Assembly: GCA_021325495.1 (NCBI GenBank)
Contig: JAJPGZ010000013.1
Span: 62,001 to 126,000 of the forward strand
Reading direction: 5' to 3'
From: Spartobacteria bacterium
GTDB taxonomy: Bacteria > Verrucomicrobiota > Verrucomicrobiia > Chthoniobacterales > UBA10450
DNA length: 64,000 bases
A program made the translations under genes and the position numbers. The notes under the pieces were generated by a model. The model saw only the letters and a program-made list of their open reading frames with translations. It was not told the origin of the DNA and made no database searches. Positions 1-8,698 of the stretch are shown in pieces. Every line of letters begins with the position of its first letter. The stretch's first letter is position 1.

Positions 1-38
1 CATAAACAGAGTCCACCACCAACGAAACTTCGTTAGGC

Positions 39-1196
39 TCATTCAACTCTTGTCGATGTGATCCGCCCGTATTCCTCCATCAAATAACGATCGGTCATGC
101 CGGCGATGTAATCGCAGATGGTGCGATGCAGGCCTTCGCTTTCAACGCGTTTGGTGGCGACGTCGCCGAGTTGCGTTGGATCGACCACATAAGCTTCGAA
201 AACTTTGCGCAACATTTCGCAGGCGCGCTCGTTCACGGCCGCGACGCGCGGATGATAGTAAACATTTTTGTAAAGAAATTTCCGCAGCGCCTGGTTCGCG
301 CCTAACAAGTCCTCGCTGTAACGAATGAGCGGCTTCGGTTGTTTGCGCACGTCGTCCGCGCTCTTCGGCGCAAGATCGACAATCGCATTCGCGCTCGACA
401 TCACCACGTCCTGCACCTGCACGTCGATGATGTCGCGAATGACGAGCTTGTGCAGCTCGGGCTCGCGCGCCTCCGGATGTCGCGAGAGCACGCGCTCGGA
501 ACTGCGTTGCCAAACCTGAACGTCGTGCAACTGTTCCGCGCTTAGAATTTCAAAATCGACCGCGTCGTCGAGATCGTGACTGTAATATGTGATCTCGTCC
601 GCGAGGTTTGCGATCTGCGCTTCGAGCGAAGGACATTTGTATTTCTCTTCGCTCGGCGTGGGCGGATCGTAAAACGCCTGGTGTTTCTGCAATCCTTCGC
701 GCACTTCGAAAGTGAGATTGAGTCCGGAAAAACCGGGATACGCATTCTCGAGCAGCTCGACCACGCGCAAACTTTGCTTGTTGTGCTCGAAGCCGCCGCG
801 CTCGCGCATACATTCGGCCAGCATTTCTTCACCGGAATGTCCGAACGGTGAATGGCCGAGATCGTGCGCGAGCGCGATCGCTTCGGCCAAATCTTCATTC
901 AACGACAACGCGCGGGCGATGGTGCGGCTGATCGACGCCACTTCGATCGAGTGGGTCAGCCGCGTGCGCAAATGATCGCCGGTGCCGTTTAAGAAAACCT
1001 GCGTCTTGTATTCAAGCCGGCGAAACGCACGAGAATGAATGATGCGCGCGCGGTCGCGTTGAAACTCGGTGCGATACGCGTGGCTCGGCTCCGGAAATTT
1101 TCGGCCGCGCGATTCGCTCGATTTTTGCGCATACGGCGCGAGCGTCGCGTGCTCGGTCCGCTCCATTTGCTCGCGTGTTTTCCAACCGGCGTTCAC
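39..1196 (-). CDS. dgt: dGTPase-like deoxynucleoside triphosphate triphosphohydrolase
   Basis: HD-superfamily enzyme that hydrolyses dNTPs to deoxynucleoside and triphosphate in the cytoplasm. The metal-binding pattern is visible: His82 in 'LTHSIEV', His111-Asp112 in 'AHDLGHSPFGH', and Asp200 in 'NLADEITYY'. The 385-residue length fits the short dGTPase-like subfamily. The start used is GTG at 1196, which overlaps the stop of the upstream membrane-protein gene (GTGA). An ATG at 1166 ('MERTEHATL') is an alternative that would drop ten residues. The pair is probably co-transcribed. The substrate range (dGTP or all dNTPs) cannot be told from the sequence. Confidence 0.9.
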   Translation of the reverse strand: MNAGWKTREQMERTEHATLAPYAQKSSESRGRKFPEPSHAYRTEFQRDRARIIHSRAFRRLEYKTQVFLNGTGDHLRTRLTHSIEVASISRTIARALSLNEDLAEAIALAHDLGHSPFGHSGEEMLAECMRERGGFEHNKQSLRVVELLENAYPGFSGLNLTFEVREGLQKHQAFYDPPTPSEEKYKCPSLEAQIANLADEITYYSHDLDDAVDFEILSAEQLHDVQVWQRSSERVLSRHPEAREPELHKLVIRDIIDVQVQDVVMSSANAIVDLAPKSADDVRKQPKPLIRYSEDLLGANQALRKFLYKNVYYHPRVAAVNERACEMLRKVFEAYVVDPTQLGDVATKRVESEGLHRTICDYIAGMTDRYLMEEYGRITSTRVE

Positions 1197-1528
1197 GATG
1201 AAGATGTCGATCTTGCGATTTGTTCGCGCAATCGCCGTTCCGCCCGCCGCGCTTCCAAACGCACCGCGAGCAAATCAAAAACGGCGAGCAACATTGCGGT
1301 AAACGTCAGCCAAATGCACACCAGCCAAAAGACGATGACGCGCCACGGATGTTCGTGCGGGTTTAAGAACGGCGCCAGAATCGTTAGGCCAGCGATCAGC
1401 AAAACGAGCGCGGCCGCGAGCACGATCACCATCGCCAGGCGTCGCGTTTTCTGATCGCGAATCACTCCGCGCGTCGCATGCACGACGAACGACGTCGTCT
1501 GCAACGGTTTTTCGTTCTCGTTCGCCAT
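1193..1528 (-). CDS. small two-TM membrane protein of unknown function
   Basis: I do not recognise the family. The 111-residue product starts at 'MANENEKPLQ'. It has two hydrophobic helices at about residues 31-54 and 62-88, then a charged, probably helical tail. The last residues 'ARSTSSS' are encoded by a copy of the iterated AAGATCGACA word at 1205-1214, so the C-terminus appears shaped by that repeat. The frame is open further upstream to 1657, but that extension is antisense to the YkvA gene and lacks membrane character. The gene overlaps dgt by four bases and probably heads that operon. The long terminal helix could act in dimerisation, but no function is evident. Confidence 0.6.
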   Translation of the reverse strand: MANENEKPLQTTSFVVHATRGVIRDQKTRRLAMVIVLAAALVLLIAGLTILAPFLNPHEHPWRVIVFWLVCIWLTFTAMLLAVFDLLAVRLEARRAERRLREQIARSTSSS

Positions 1529-1607
1529 CGTGCGCGAAAGGTACATGTCGATCTTGCGCGAAACAATCCGCTTCTCAGACGAAGGGCGGGATGCTTTGAT
1601 AACGGCG

Positions 1608-2057
1608 ATGGCGAAAACGACAAAGTCCCGTCCGGCACCGAAGAAATTCGCGCGCATGGATAAACCGGCCGTGCGCAGCCGCGCTTATGGCCGCGCCATT
1701 CTCGACGCGAAAGCGCTCATGAACGATCCGAAGCAATTGCTCACCCTGTTCGACAAAGCTTCGGAAAAAGCCGCGCTCATGCAGAAGGAGCCATTCAAAG
1801 ATTCGTGGGCCTATTTTCACGCCATGCTCCGACTCGTTAGGGCATACGCCCGCGGTGAATACAAAGCAATTTCACAAACCGCGATGTTGTCGGTCGTCTC
1901 CGCGCTCAATTATCTCATCGACCCGTTCGATCTCATCCCGGATGACGTCCCGTTTCTCGGTTTGCTCGATGACGCTACCATCATGAGCTTCGCCGTGCGT
2001 CGCACCAAAGAAGACCTCGACGATTTCATGACCTGGGAAATCGTCGCCGCGGACTAA
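1608..2057 (+). CDS. YkvA/DUF1232 family protein
   Basis: The 149-residue product carries the short DUF1232 (YkvA) segment at about residues 85-130. Its hallmark 'YLIDPFDLIPDDVPFLGLLDD' region has a hydrophobic helix followed by Pro-Asp turns. Family members are small and membrane-associated, and their biochemical role is not settled. I chose the ATG at 1608 ('MAKTTKSRP'). The frame is open back to 1530, and an internal ATG at 1656 ('MDKPAVRSR') is also possible. The gene points away from the dgt operon and runs convergently into pdhC with only 8 bases between the stops. Confidence 0.75.
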   Translation: MAKTTKSRPAPKKFARMDKPAVRSRAYGRAILDAKALMNDPKQLLTLFDKASEKAALMQKEPFKDSWAYFHAMLRLVRAYARGEYKAISQTAMLSVVSALNYLIDPFDLIPDDVPFLGLLDDATIMSFAVRRTKEDLDDFMTWEIVAAD

Positions 2058-2065
2058 CGAATTCG

Positions 2066-3427
2066 TTAGACCAAAAGCAACGCCGGATTTTCGAGCAGCT
2101 GGCGGAGCTCTTTTAAGTAAACCGCGCCGAGCGCACCATCGATGACGCGATGATCGCAGCTCATCCAGATCGACATGCGCTGGCCGACGGCGATTTGGTC
2201 GCAGTCATCGACCACGGGTACCTTGTCGATCTTGCCGATGGCGAGAATGAATCCCTGCGGCGGATTGATGATGGCGCTGAAGGAATCGATGCCCATGCCG
2301 CCGAGATTTGAAACGGTAAACGAGCCGCCCTGAAATTCTTCCGGCTTCATCCGCTTGTTGCGCGCGCGCGTCGCGAGATCTTTCGCCGCCGCGCTGATTT
2401 CGCGCAGCGATTTATTTTGCGCGGCGCGAATGACCGGCGTGAGCAATCCATCTTCGATCGCGACGGCGATGCCAAGATCGACATCGGCGAATTGCACGAT
2501 CGAATCGCCATCGAACATCGCGTTTACTTTCGGAACTTTCACCGCAGCCATCACGGCCGCTTTCAATACGAAATCGTTCACCGTGATTTTCGATGTGTCC
2601 GTGTCGTCGCCCGCCGATTTCAATTCTTCACGCGCAGCCATCAAGGGCGCGGCGTTGATGTCGATGTTGAGATAAAAATGCGGGACCGGGCCTTTGCTTT
2701 GCACGAGACGCTCAGCAATTCCTTTGCGCATTCCGGAAAGTTGGATGCGCGTTGAGCCTTCTTGCTTCTGTTGCGGTTCCGCCGAGCGGGATGCCGGCTG
2801 CTGAGTTTGTGCAGGCGAGACGCCTGCCGCCACAGATTTTGGTTTTGTTTTCGACGCCGCGCGAACGTCCGACTCGGTCACGCGCCCTTCAGGTCCCGTT
2901 CCTTTAACATTCGTTAGGTCAACGCCGAGTTCCCCCGCGATTCTTCGCGCAACCGGCGAAGCTTTCACGCGCGCATCTTCCTGTAGTGGCCGCCGTCCCG
3001 GCGGCTCTTCTTTTGGTTTTGCCGGCGAGACGCCGGCCGCTACAGGAGAACTCTTCCTGTCGATCTTTGCTTCAGGCGGCGCGGTTTCTTTTTCCTGCTT
3101 TTTCGCCGGCGCGGGCTTTTCCGTTTCCGCTTTCGCCTTCGTTTCCTTCTTCGGCTCTTCTTTTTTCTTTTCTTCTTTCGGCGCCTCTTCGCCTTCCTCG
3201 CCGATGAACGCGATCTTGTCGCCCACGTTCACCTTGTCGCCTTCCTGAATAAAAATTTCCGTGAGCACGCCGTCCTCGGGCGATTCCCATTCCATCGTCG
3301 CCTTGTCGGTCTCGATCTCGGCGATCACTTCACCGGCGGAAACTTTGTCGCCCTTTTTCTTTTTCCACGCGACCAGGGTTCCCTCCGTCATCGTGTCGCT
3401 GAGTTTGGGCATTTGAATCTCAGGCAT
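2066..3427 (-). CDS. pdhC: pyruvate dehydrogenase E2, dihydrolipoamide acetyltransferase
   Basis: Core acetyltransferase of the pyruvate dehydrogenase complex, passing acetyl from lipoamide to CoA. An N-terminal lipoyl domain (residues 1-75) has Lys42 in 'ETDKATMEWE' as the lipoylation site. A peripheral-subunit-binding domain follows at about 150-185 ('PVARRIAGELGVDL'). The catalytic domain ends with 'CDHRVIDGALG', the active-site His at about 426. Two linkers contain in-frame palindromic repeats (2990-3046 and about 2768-2835) that encode Ala/Pro-rich text such as 'VAAGVSPA'. The start overlaps pdhB by 8 bases. E3 is not in this window. Confidence 0.95.
   Translation of the reverse strand: MPEIQMPKLSDTMTEGTLVAWKKKKGDKVSAGEVIAEIETDKATMEWESPEDGVLTEIFIQEGDKVNVGDKIAFIGEEGEEAPKEEKKKEEPKKETKAKAETEKPAPAKKQEKETAPPEAKIDRKSSPVAAGVSPAKPKEEPPGRRPLQEDARVKASPVARRIAGELGVDLTNVKGTGPEGRVTESDVRAASKTKPKSVAAGVSPAQTQQPASRSAEPQQKQEGSTRIQLSGMRKGIAERLVQSKGPVPHFYLNIDINAAPLMAAREELKSAGDDTDTSKITVNDFVLKAAVMAAVKVPKVNAMFDGDSIVQFADVDLGIAVAIEDGLLTPVIRAAQNKSLREISAAAKDLATRARNKRMKPEEFQGGSFTVSNLGGMGIDSFSAIINPPQGFILAIGKIDKVPVVDDCDQIAVGQRMSIWMSCDHRVIDGALGAVYLKELRQLLENPALLLV
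2768..2835. repeat. palindromic unit in pdhC, second linker
   Basis: GCAGGCGAGACGCCTGCCGC followed by CACAG on the + strand, with a partly matching arm upstream (CCGCCGAGCGGGATGCCGGC). It encodes 'KSVAAGVSPAQTQQPASRSA' in the linker between the peripheral-subunit-binding and catalytic domains. Confidence 0.6.
2990..3046. repeat. palindromic element in pdhC, first linker
   Basis: Arms CCTGTAGTGGCCGCCGTCCC... and ...GACGCCGGCCGCTACAGG are inverted over 26 bases with about five mismatches, 57 bases in all (19 codons), in frame. Encodes 'PVAAGVSPAKPKEEPPGRRP' between the lipoyl and binding domains. Confidence 0.75.
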
Positions 3428-4409
3428 AACAAACTTTCTTAACTGCGCCGATTAACTTGTCCACGTTCGGCAACACCGCCTTCTCCAATTTTTCGTTGTA
3501 AGGCATCGGCACGTCTTCCTGCGAAACGCGCGCGATCGGCGCGTCGAGTTGATCGAAAATGTTTTTCTGGATGCGATAACAAACTTCCGCGCCGACGCCG
3601 CAGAAAGGCCGGTCTTGTTCGACAATGACGACGCGATGCGTTTTGCGGATGGAATTGTAAATCGCTTCCTCGTCGAGCGGTTTGATCGAGCGAAGATCGA
3701 CAATCTCCGAGGAAATATCTTCGTCTTCGAGTTTTTCGGCGGCGGCGAGCGCGAGCGGAACAGTTTGCGCGTAGCAAATGATCGTGACGTCGCTTCCTTC
3801 GCGTTTTACTTCGGCTTCGCCTAACGGAATCGTAAGATCGACATCGAGCGGTTCGACCATTCCCTTCGAGCTGTAGAGAAGCTCCGACTCGAGTACGAGC
3901 ACGGGATTATTGTCCCGCACCGCCGTCTTCAATAAACCTTTCGCATCGCGCGGCGTCGCCGGCGTGCAAACTTTCAGACCAGGAATGTTCGCGTAAAGAC
4001 ATTCGGTTGCGTGCGAATGCGTCGCGCCTAATTGGTGTGCCGGTCCGTTAGGCCCGCGAAACGTGATCGGAATATTAAATTGTCCGCCCGACATCGTGAG
4101 CATGTTCGGCGCGTTGTTCACGACCTGATCGAATGCGACTAACGAAAAACTGAAAGTCATGAATTCGATGATCGGTCGCAACCCGACCATGGCCGCGCCG
4201 ACGCCGAGACCGGCGAAACCGTTTTCGCTGATGGGCGTATCGATGATGCGCTCGGCGCCGAAGCGATCGAGCAAACCTTGTGAAACTTTGTAAGCACCGT
4301 TGTATTCGGCGACTTCTTCGCCCATCAGAAAAACATTCGGATCGCGCTCGAGTTCTTCGGCGTGCGCTTCATTCAACGCCTGGCGATATGTGATCTCGCG
4401 CATGATCAT
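3420..4409 (-). CDS. pdhB: pyruvate dehydrogenase E1 component, beta subunit
   Basis: Beta subunit of the thiamine-diphosphate-dependent E1 decarboxylase. The 329-residue sequence is collinear with E1-beta proteins: '[23 protein letters not shown]' near the start (the Glu-Glu that contacts thiamine diphosphate), '[16 protein letters not shown]' after it, and the transketolase C-terminal domain with '[15 protein letters not shown]' and '[16 protein letters not shown]'. The first ATG (4409) overlaps the pdhA stop as ATGA; a second Met lies two codons inside. It sits between pdhA and pdhC in one minus-strand operon with overlaps on both sides, so translation is probably coupled. Iterated-motif copies lie at 3693 and 3834. 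Confidence 0.95.
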   Translation of the reverse strand: MIMREITYRQALNEAHAEELERDPNVFLMGEEVAEYNGAYKVSQGLLDRFGAERIIDTPISENGFAGLGVGAAMVGLRPIIEFMTFSFSLVAFDQVVNNAPNMLTMSGGQFNIPITFRGPNGPAHQLGATHSHATECLYANIPGLKVCTPATPRDAKGLLKTAVRDNNPVLVLESELLYSSKGMVEPLDVDLTIPLGEAEVKREGSDVTIICYAQTVPLALAAAEKLEDEDISSEIVDLRSIKPLDEEAIYNSIRKTHRVVIVEQDRPFCGVGAEVCYRIQKNIFDQLDAPIARVSQEDVPMPYNEKLEKAVLPNVDKLIGAVKKVCYA

Positions 4410-5368
4410 GACACGTAAGTGTAATCGTAAAGTTTTTCGAGCGGCGGCTCCGGGCTCTCCTCGGCGAATTTCACACTGTCGTTGGCGGTTTGCTTGGCCT
4501 GCTTGTCGATGTTGTCGAATTGTTCGTTGGTCAATTTTCCTTCGCGCGTGAGCTGCGCGCGCAGACGGATGATCGGATCATCGAGCCGATATTTTTCGAG
4601 CTCATCTTTCGTGCGATAACTCGCCGGATCGGACATCGAATGGCCGCGGTAACGATATGTGCGCACCTCCATGAACGCGGGATGCGGTTCCTTGCGGATA
4701 GAGGTCACGACTTCTTTCAGTTTGTCGCGCACTTCGCGAAAGTTCATGCCATCGACGATTTCGCCCGGAATGTCGTAACCTTCCGCGCGATCGACGATTT
4801 GCTTTAACGATGTCGATCTTTTCACGGACGTGCCCATGGCGAACAAATTGTTTTCGCAAATGAACACGATCGGAAGTTTGTAGAGCGCGGCCAGATTCAA
4901 CGCTTCGTGAAACGCGCCCTGATTGATCGCGCCATCACCGAAAAAACAGAGCGTGACGCGATCTTCCTTGCGATATTTGCACGCGAACGCGAGTCCGCAC
5001 GCAAGCGGCACATGCGCGCCGACGATGGCGTGACCGCCGTACATGTGTCGCGCCTTGTCGAAGTAATGCATCGAACCGCCGAGACCTTTCGAGCAACCGG
5101 TTTCCTTCCCGAATAATTCCGCCATGCAGGCATCGGGACTCGTTCCGCGCGCGAGCGCGTGCGCATGATCGCGATACGCCGTGATCAAATAATCATCGTC
5201 GCGTGTCGCCGCCACCGCGCCGACGACGACCGCTTCCTGCCCGATGTAAAGATGGCAGAAGCCGCCAATTTTCTGCGCCTGATATTGCTGACTCGCGCGT
5301 TCCTCGAAACGACGGATGAGCAACATCAGCGAGAGCATTTCGACTTCGTCGCGCTCCGCCGGCTGCAT
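4406..5368 (-). CDS. pdhA: pyruvate dehydrogenase E1 component, alpha subunit
   Basis: Alpha subunit of E1, which binds thiamine diphosphate and decarboxylates pyruvate. The signature is 'GDGAINQGAFHEALNLAALY' followed by 'IVFICENN', the diphosphate/Mg binding motif. 'YRYRGHSMSDPASYR' is the conserved phosphorylation-loop region of this family. At 320 residues it is a normal bacterial alpha chain of the separate alpha/beta type, not the fused AceE type. It is the first gene of pdhA-pdhB-pdhC. The upstream gap to the next gene's stop is only 6 bases, so the operon may include the membrane protein at 5375-5962. Confidence 0.95.
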   Translation of the reverse strand: MQPAERDEVEMLSLMLLIRRFEERASQQYQAQKIGGFCHLYIGQEAVVVGAVAATRDDDYLITAYRDHAHALARGTSPDACMAELFGKETGCSKGLGGSMHYFDKARHMYGGHAIVGAHVPLACGLAFACKYRKEDRVTLCFFGDGAINQGAFHEALNLAALYKLPIVFICENNLFAMGTSVKRSTSLKQIVDRAEGYDIPGEIVDGMNFREVRDKLKEVVTSIRKEPHPAFMEVRTYRYRGHSMSDPASYRTKDELEKYRLDDPIIRLRAQLTREGKLTNEQFDNIDKQAKQTANDSVKFAEESPEPPLEKLYDYTYVS

Positions 5369-5374
5369 CGAAGT

Positions 5375-5962
5375 TTACGCCGGACGCGGCAGCGGGGACT
5401 TGTTAGGCGCGAATTCAGCACGACGGCTGAATTGAATGGCGAGGACGAAAACGAAAGTGAAGACGAGATCGCTTACGAGTGAATTGCGGAAGAACATCAA
5501 GCTCGGCGTGCCGCTGTAATCGGTCAGGCCGACCGTGAGCGATTGGATCAGGCCCGCGAAATTTTTGACGTAGCCGGCGTCGGTCAACCACGCGAACACG
5601 CAGGTCACGACATAGAAGATTGTCGATCCAAGAATGGACGCCGGGAGCATCTTTTTGAGCGACGCGCGATTTTGCAGACTCCAGCCGACGACGCCGATGA
5701 ACGCGAGCGTGAGATAGCGGCAGAGGATCAAGGAATCGAACCAGGCCGCGTGGTAATGCCAGTTCAAAACAAAATCGGAAACGAAGAGGGCGATGAGCGG
5801 CACGGTGAATTTGTAACGCATCGGGAAATAGGCGGCGCTGCAGAGGGCGATGGCCGCGAGCGGCGCGAAGTTCGAGAGCCAGGTCGCGCCGGAATGAATG
5901 AGCAATCCCGTCGCGATGCGATAGGCGACGGCCAGGAACACGAGAATGAATGCCGGGATCAT
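5375..5962 (-). CDS. DUF6580-like multi-pass membrane protein
   Basis: A 195-residue hydrophobic protein with about five transmembrane helices. It opens with 'MIPAFILVFLAVAYRIATG' and has 'NFAPLAAIALCSAAYFPMRY', then 'LIALFVSDFVLNWHYHAAW'. The arrangement resembles DUF6580 membrane proteins of unknown function, distantly like small-molecule (ECF-type) substrate-binding proteins. That resemblance is from memory and is only moderate. It lies directly upstream of pdhA (6-base gap) on the same strand, suggesting co-transcription. No catalytic residues can be identified. Confidence 0.6.
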   Translation of the reverse strand: MIPAFILVFLAVAYRIATGLLIHSGATWLSNFAPLAAIALCSAAYFPMRYKFTVPLIALFVSDFVLNWHYHAAWFDSLILCRYLTLAFIGVVGWSLQNRASLKKMLPASILGSTIFYVVTCVFAWLTDAGYVKNFAGLIQSLTVGLTDYSGTPSLMFFRNSLVSDLVFTFVFVLAIQFSRRAEFAPNKSPLPRPA

Positions 5963-6021
5963 CGAGTGGAATCTAACCAGAGCGCGGCAGATGCAAAGAC
6001 CGATTTACCTGCGAATGAAGA

Positions 6022-6031
6022 TGTCGATCTT
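6022..6031 (-). repeat. single iterated motif copy downstream of rpsT
   Basis: TGTCGATCTT, ten bases past the rpsT stop in the 78-base gap before the DUF6580-like gene. It is typical of the intergenic copies in this window, most of which lie close to gene 3' ends. Confidence 0.85.
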
Positions 6032-6040
6032 GCGAACGAA

Positions 6041-6280
6041 CTACTTCTTCGCGAGCAATCGATGGAGGCGCGCTTTGCGCCGTTTGGCGGCGTTGCGATG
6101 AATCGTGCCGCCCTTTACCGCCTTGTCGATCGCGGAAATTAATTCGCGCACCTGCGCGGCCTCGACGGTCGCTCCGATTTTGCGTTGCATCGTGCGCAGA
6201 CGCGAGATGGCGCTGCGATTACGCAGAGTGCGTCGCGAAGTTTGGCGGGCGCGTTTGGCGGCGGATTTGGTATTGGCCAT
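6041..6280 (-). CDS. rpsT: 30S ribosomal protein S20
   Basis: The 79-residue basic protein matches S20: 'MANTKSAAKRARQTSRRTLRNR' at the N-terminus, three-helix-bundle character, and 'AIDKAVKGGTIHRNAAKRRKARL' at the C-terminus. S20 is a primary binder of 16S rRNA in the small subunit. The gene stands alone, with an inverted pair of the iterated motif 56 bases upstream and another copy just after its stop. No strong Shine-Dalgarno sequence is seen before the ATG at 6280. Confidence 0.97.
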   Translation of the reverse strand: MANTKSAAKRARQTSRRTLRNRSAISRLRTMQRKIGATVEAAQVRELISAIDKAVKGGTIHRNAAKRRKARLHRLLAKK

Positions 6281-6335
6281 TACTTAAATTTTTTGCGGGC
6301 GGGCAGATTCGCGGCAGAGACCGCGATTGTCAACA

Positions 6336-6357
6336 TGTCGATCTTACAAGATCGACA
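6336..6357. terminator. inverted pair of the iterated 10-mer, terminator-like hairpin
   Basis: TGTCGATCTT, two bases (AC), then AAGATCGACA: a perfect 10-bp stem with a 2-base spacer. It lies 12 bases past the stop of the L,D-transpeptidase gene (6369, minus strand) and upstream of rpsT. DNA-uptake sequences in Neisseria and Haemophilus often form paired hairpins at gene ends in just this way. No T-run follows, so termination is an inference. The short 2-base loop would open one or two pairs in RNA. Confidence 0.6.
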
Positions 6358-6368
6358 ATTGCGCTTAG

Positions 6369-7052
6369 TTAGGCGCCGCCGTTGCGCGGACCACGCGTGC
6401 CGCCCTTAAGAACAGGCGCCGACGCGCTCGCCGGCGAAAACGTTTCCTCTTCCGGCTTCACCTTCCCCGGCAAACGATCGTTTACAATTTGCACGACGGC
6501 CCCGAGCGGGAGCTGGCTATAAAGCGCGGCCACATCTTTCGCTTTCATGCGAATGCAACCGAAGCTCGCGGGTTTGCCGACGTATCGTTCTTCGTTCGTT
6601 CCATGAATGTAGATGCAGCGGCTGAAGGCGTGCGCGTTTTGCGATTCAAGTCCGCGCAACCAAATGATGCGCGTCGTAATCGGATCGCGGCCGGGCGCGT
6701 TTGGCCGAAGCACTTCGCCGGTGAAACGCCGGTTATGAAAGACGCCGCCGAGTGGCGTGCCGTCGCCGATCTTCTGCGCGACCTGCATGTAGCCTAACGG
6801 CGTCGTCATGCGACCCCAGAAATCGCCGAGACCGTACTTGGAAGTGGAAACCGGATAGGTTGCGACCTTGCTCTCATTCTGCAGAAGCAAAAGCTTTTGG
6901 TCCTTGATGCTGATGATGACGCGCGCGGTCGGCACGGACAACGTCGGCATGGCTTGATCGATGGGAGTTGTCGATCTTGCGTTGACCTTCGCGCCATCGA
7001 CCGAAGCCGCGAGTAAAATAGTTAGGGCAAATGTCGTGAGGGGACGAAACAT
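6369..7052 (-). CDS. L,D-transpeptidase, YkuD family
   Basis: Periplasmic enzyme family that makes 3-3 peptidoglycan cross-links or attaches proteins to the wall. The YkuD active site is plain: 'IYIHGTNEERYVGKPASFGC' followed by 'IRM', with the catalytic Cys in SxGCIR context and the upstream His. The ATG at 7052 gives a 227-residue protein with a signal peptide ('MFRPLTTFALTILLAASVDG'); upstream in-frame codons to 7169 are arginine-rich and not signal-like. The core runs about residues 45-185, followed by a Pro/Ser-rich tail. Copy 6969-6978 of the iterated motif lies in the 5' part and encodes 'ARSTT' just after the signal peptide. Confidence 0.9.
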   Translation of the reverse strand: MFRPLTTFALTILLAASVDGAKVNARSTTPIDQAMPTLSVPTARVIISIKDQKLLLLQNESKVATYPVSTSKYGLGDFWGRMTTPLGYMQVAQKIGDGTPLGGVFHNRRFTGEVLRPNAPGRDPITTRIIWLRGLESQNAHAFSRCIYIHGTNEERYVGKPASFGCIRMKAKDVAALYSQLPLGAVVQIVNDRLPGKVKPEEETFSPASASAPVLKGGTRGPRNGGA

Positions 7053-7083
7053 CCGCGACTCAATACTCAGAATTTGCGCGTTG

Positions 7084-8610
7084 TCACGCGGGGATTGCTT
7101 CCGCCGTGGGACGTTGCGCACCGAAACTGATCTTCGGCAGCCACGACGTGAGCGAGCAAAAGGCCACATATAAAAACCCGACTTGAAACATTAGCAGAAA
7201 AGGTACCGACAGAAACTGGCCGTGCGCGAGCGCGAACCAGACGAAGTAAGAGAAATAAATCGCGAATGCGAACTCGGCCAGCGGCAGCATCGATTTGATC
7301 GGCATGTAACGGCAGCCGCGCCACGCCTGCGATTTGCGTTCGATCCCGTACTTCGGCGTGCGCGCGAAATCCGATTTGTGATTGAAGACCGCTTCGAGCA
7401 CGGCGCGCGCGTTGTTGATCGACAATCCAACGCCGAGCGCGAGCAGACACGGCAAGAGCAACATCTCGCGCATCCACGTGCGCGGATTGAGCTCGCGCTG
7501 CGCGCAGACGTAGAAGATTGCAACCGAAACTGAGGCGGTCAGAAAAATTGGAATATCAATCAAGACCGTGCGCACCCAACCGGTCTGCGGTCCGCCCGTG
7601 GATGGATGAAGCAGCACGCACAAACAGGCGAGTAGCAGATAGGCAAAGTTAGAAACGAGATGGCCGGTCGCTTCAATCTTGATCGGCATCGGCAATTGGC
7701 TGCGCCAGATTTGCGGCAACAATTTCTTGCACGTCTGGATCGAGCCTTTGGTCCAGCGATGCTGTTGCGATTTGAAACCGTTCATGTCGACCGGCAATTC
7801 CGCCGGCGTCACCACATCGGCGAGAAAGACAAATTTCCAGCCGGCGAGCTGCGCGCGATAGCTAAGATCGAGATCTTCCGTGAGCGTGTCGTGCTGCCAC
7901 CCGCCCGCGTCTTTGATGCACGTCTTTCGCCAAAGGCCGGCGGTGCCGTTGAAATTGAAGAAGCGTCCGCTGCGGCTGCGCGCGGTTTGCTCGAGCAGCA
8001 AATGGCCGTCGAGAAACATCGCTTGCACGCGCGTGAGCAACGAGTAGCCGCGATTCAAATGTCCCCAGCGGGTTTGGATCATGCCGACTTTCGGGTCGGT
8101 GAAGAAATGAATCGTGCGCTGTAACAGATCGGGACCGGCCACGAAATCGGCGTCGAGGATGCAAATGAATTCGCCCGTGGCCGTCTCGAAACCTTCCGCG
8201 AGCGCGCCCGCTTTGAAACCGGTGCGATCGACGCGATGGATAAGATCGACATCGTACCCGCGGCGGCGCAGTTCATCGGCACAAGCGGCGGTGACATCGC
8301 GCGTGTCATCGGTCGAATCGTCGAGCACCTGAATTTGTAACTTCTCGCGCGGATAATCGAGCTCGCTGACCGAGCGTAACAAGCGCTCGACCACGTAAAT
8401 CTCGTTGAAAATGGGCAACTGCACGGTCACGCGCGGCAACTCGTCGAAATGGCCGGCCGGGACCGGTTCGCGCTTCCGATTCTTGAGAAAGAGATAGATG
8501 ATGAAGTAGCGATGGACTCCGTAGGCCGACAGACCAAAGAGGACGCTGAGGTAACAGACCGTCCAGATGATATAACCGAGGCTTCCTTGCATGAGGTGTC
8601 TCTGAGCCAC
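7084..8610 (-). CDS. cellulose-synthase-like family 2 glycosyltransferase
   Basis: Processive GT2 membrane enzyme of 508 residues. Catalytic features in order: 'LDDSTDDT' (UDP binding), 'ILDADFVAGPDLL' (DxD), 'TLTEDLDLSYRAQLAGW' (the TED general base region), and 'QQHRWTKGS' (the Q/RxxRW motif). One N-terminal membrane segment ('LGYIIWTVCYLSVLFGLSA') and about four to five C-terminal ones frame the catalytic domain. This pattern fits beta-glucan or mannan synthases; the product polymer cannot be assigned. No BcsB-like partner lies next to it. It may be translated from M1 or from the Met at residue 7. Confidence 0.88.
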   Translation of the reverse strand: MAQRHLMQGSLGYIIWTVCYLSVLFGLSAYGVHRYFIIYLFLKNRKREPVPAGHFDELPRVTVQLPIFNEIYVVERLLRSVSELDYPREKLQIQVLDDSTDDTRDVTAACADELRRRGYDVDLIHRVDRTGFKAGALAEGFETATGEFICILDADFVAGPDLLQRTIHFFTDPKVGMIQTRWGHLNRGYSLLTRVQAMFLDGHLLLEQTARSRSGRFFNFNGTAGLWRKTCIKDAGGWQHDTLTEDLDLSYRAQLAGWKFVFLADVVTPAELPVDMNGFKSQQHRWTKGSIQTCKKLLPQIWRSQLPMPIKIEATGHLVSNFAYLLLACLCVLLHPSTGGPQTGWVRTVLIDIPIFLTASVSVAIFYVCAQRELNPRTWMREMLLLPCLLALGVGLSINNARAVLEAVFNHKSDFARTPKYGIERKSQAWRGCRYMPIKSMLPLAEFAFAIYFSYFVWFALAHGQFLSVPFLLMFQVGFLYVAFCSLTSWLPKISFGAQRPTAEAIPA

Positions 8611-8698
8611 CGTGTGTTAAGGCAGCGAGGCGGACATCTTGCCGCTTCCGTCGCGTGCGTCAAATCAAAAATACCTCGACGCATCATAGGAATAACGA

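Noticed and set aside
5543-6142. 199-codon + strand frame spanning the DUF6580-like gene and rpsT
   Set aside because: Antisense to rpsT, which is certain.
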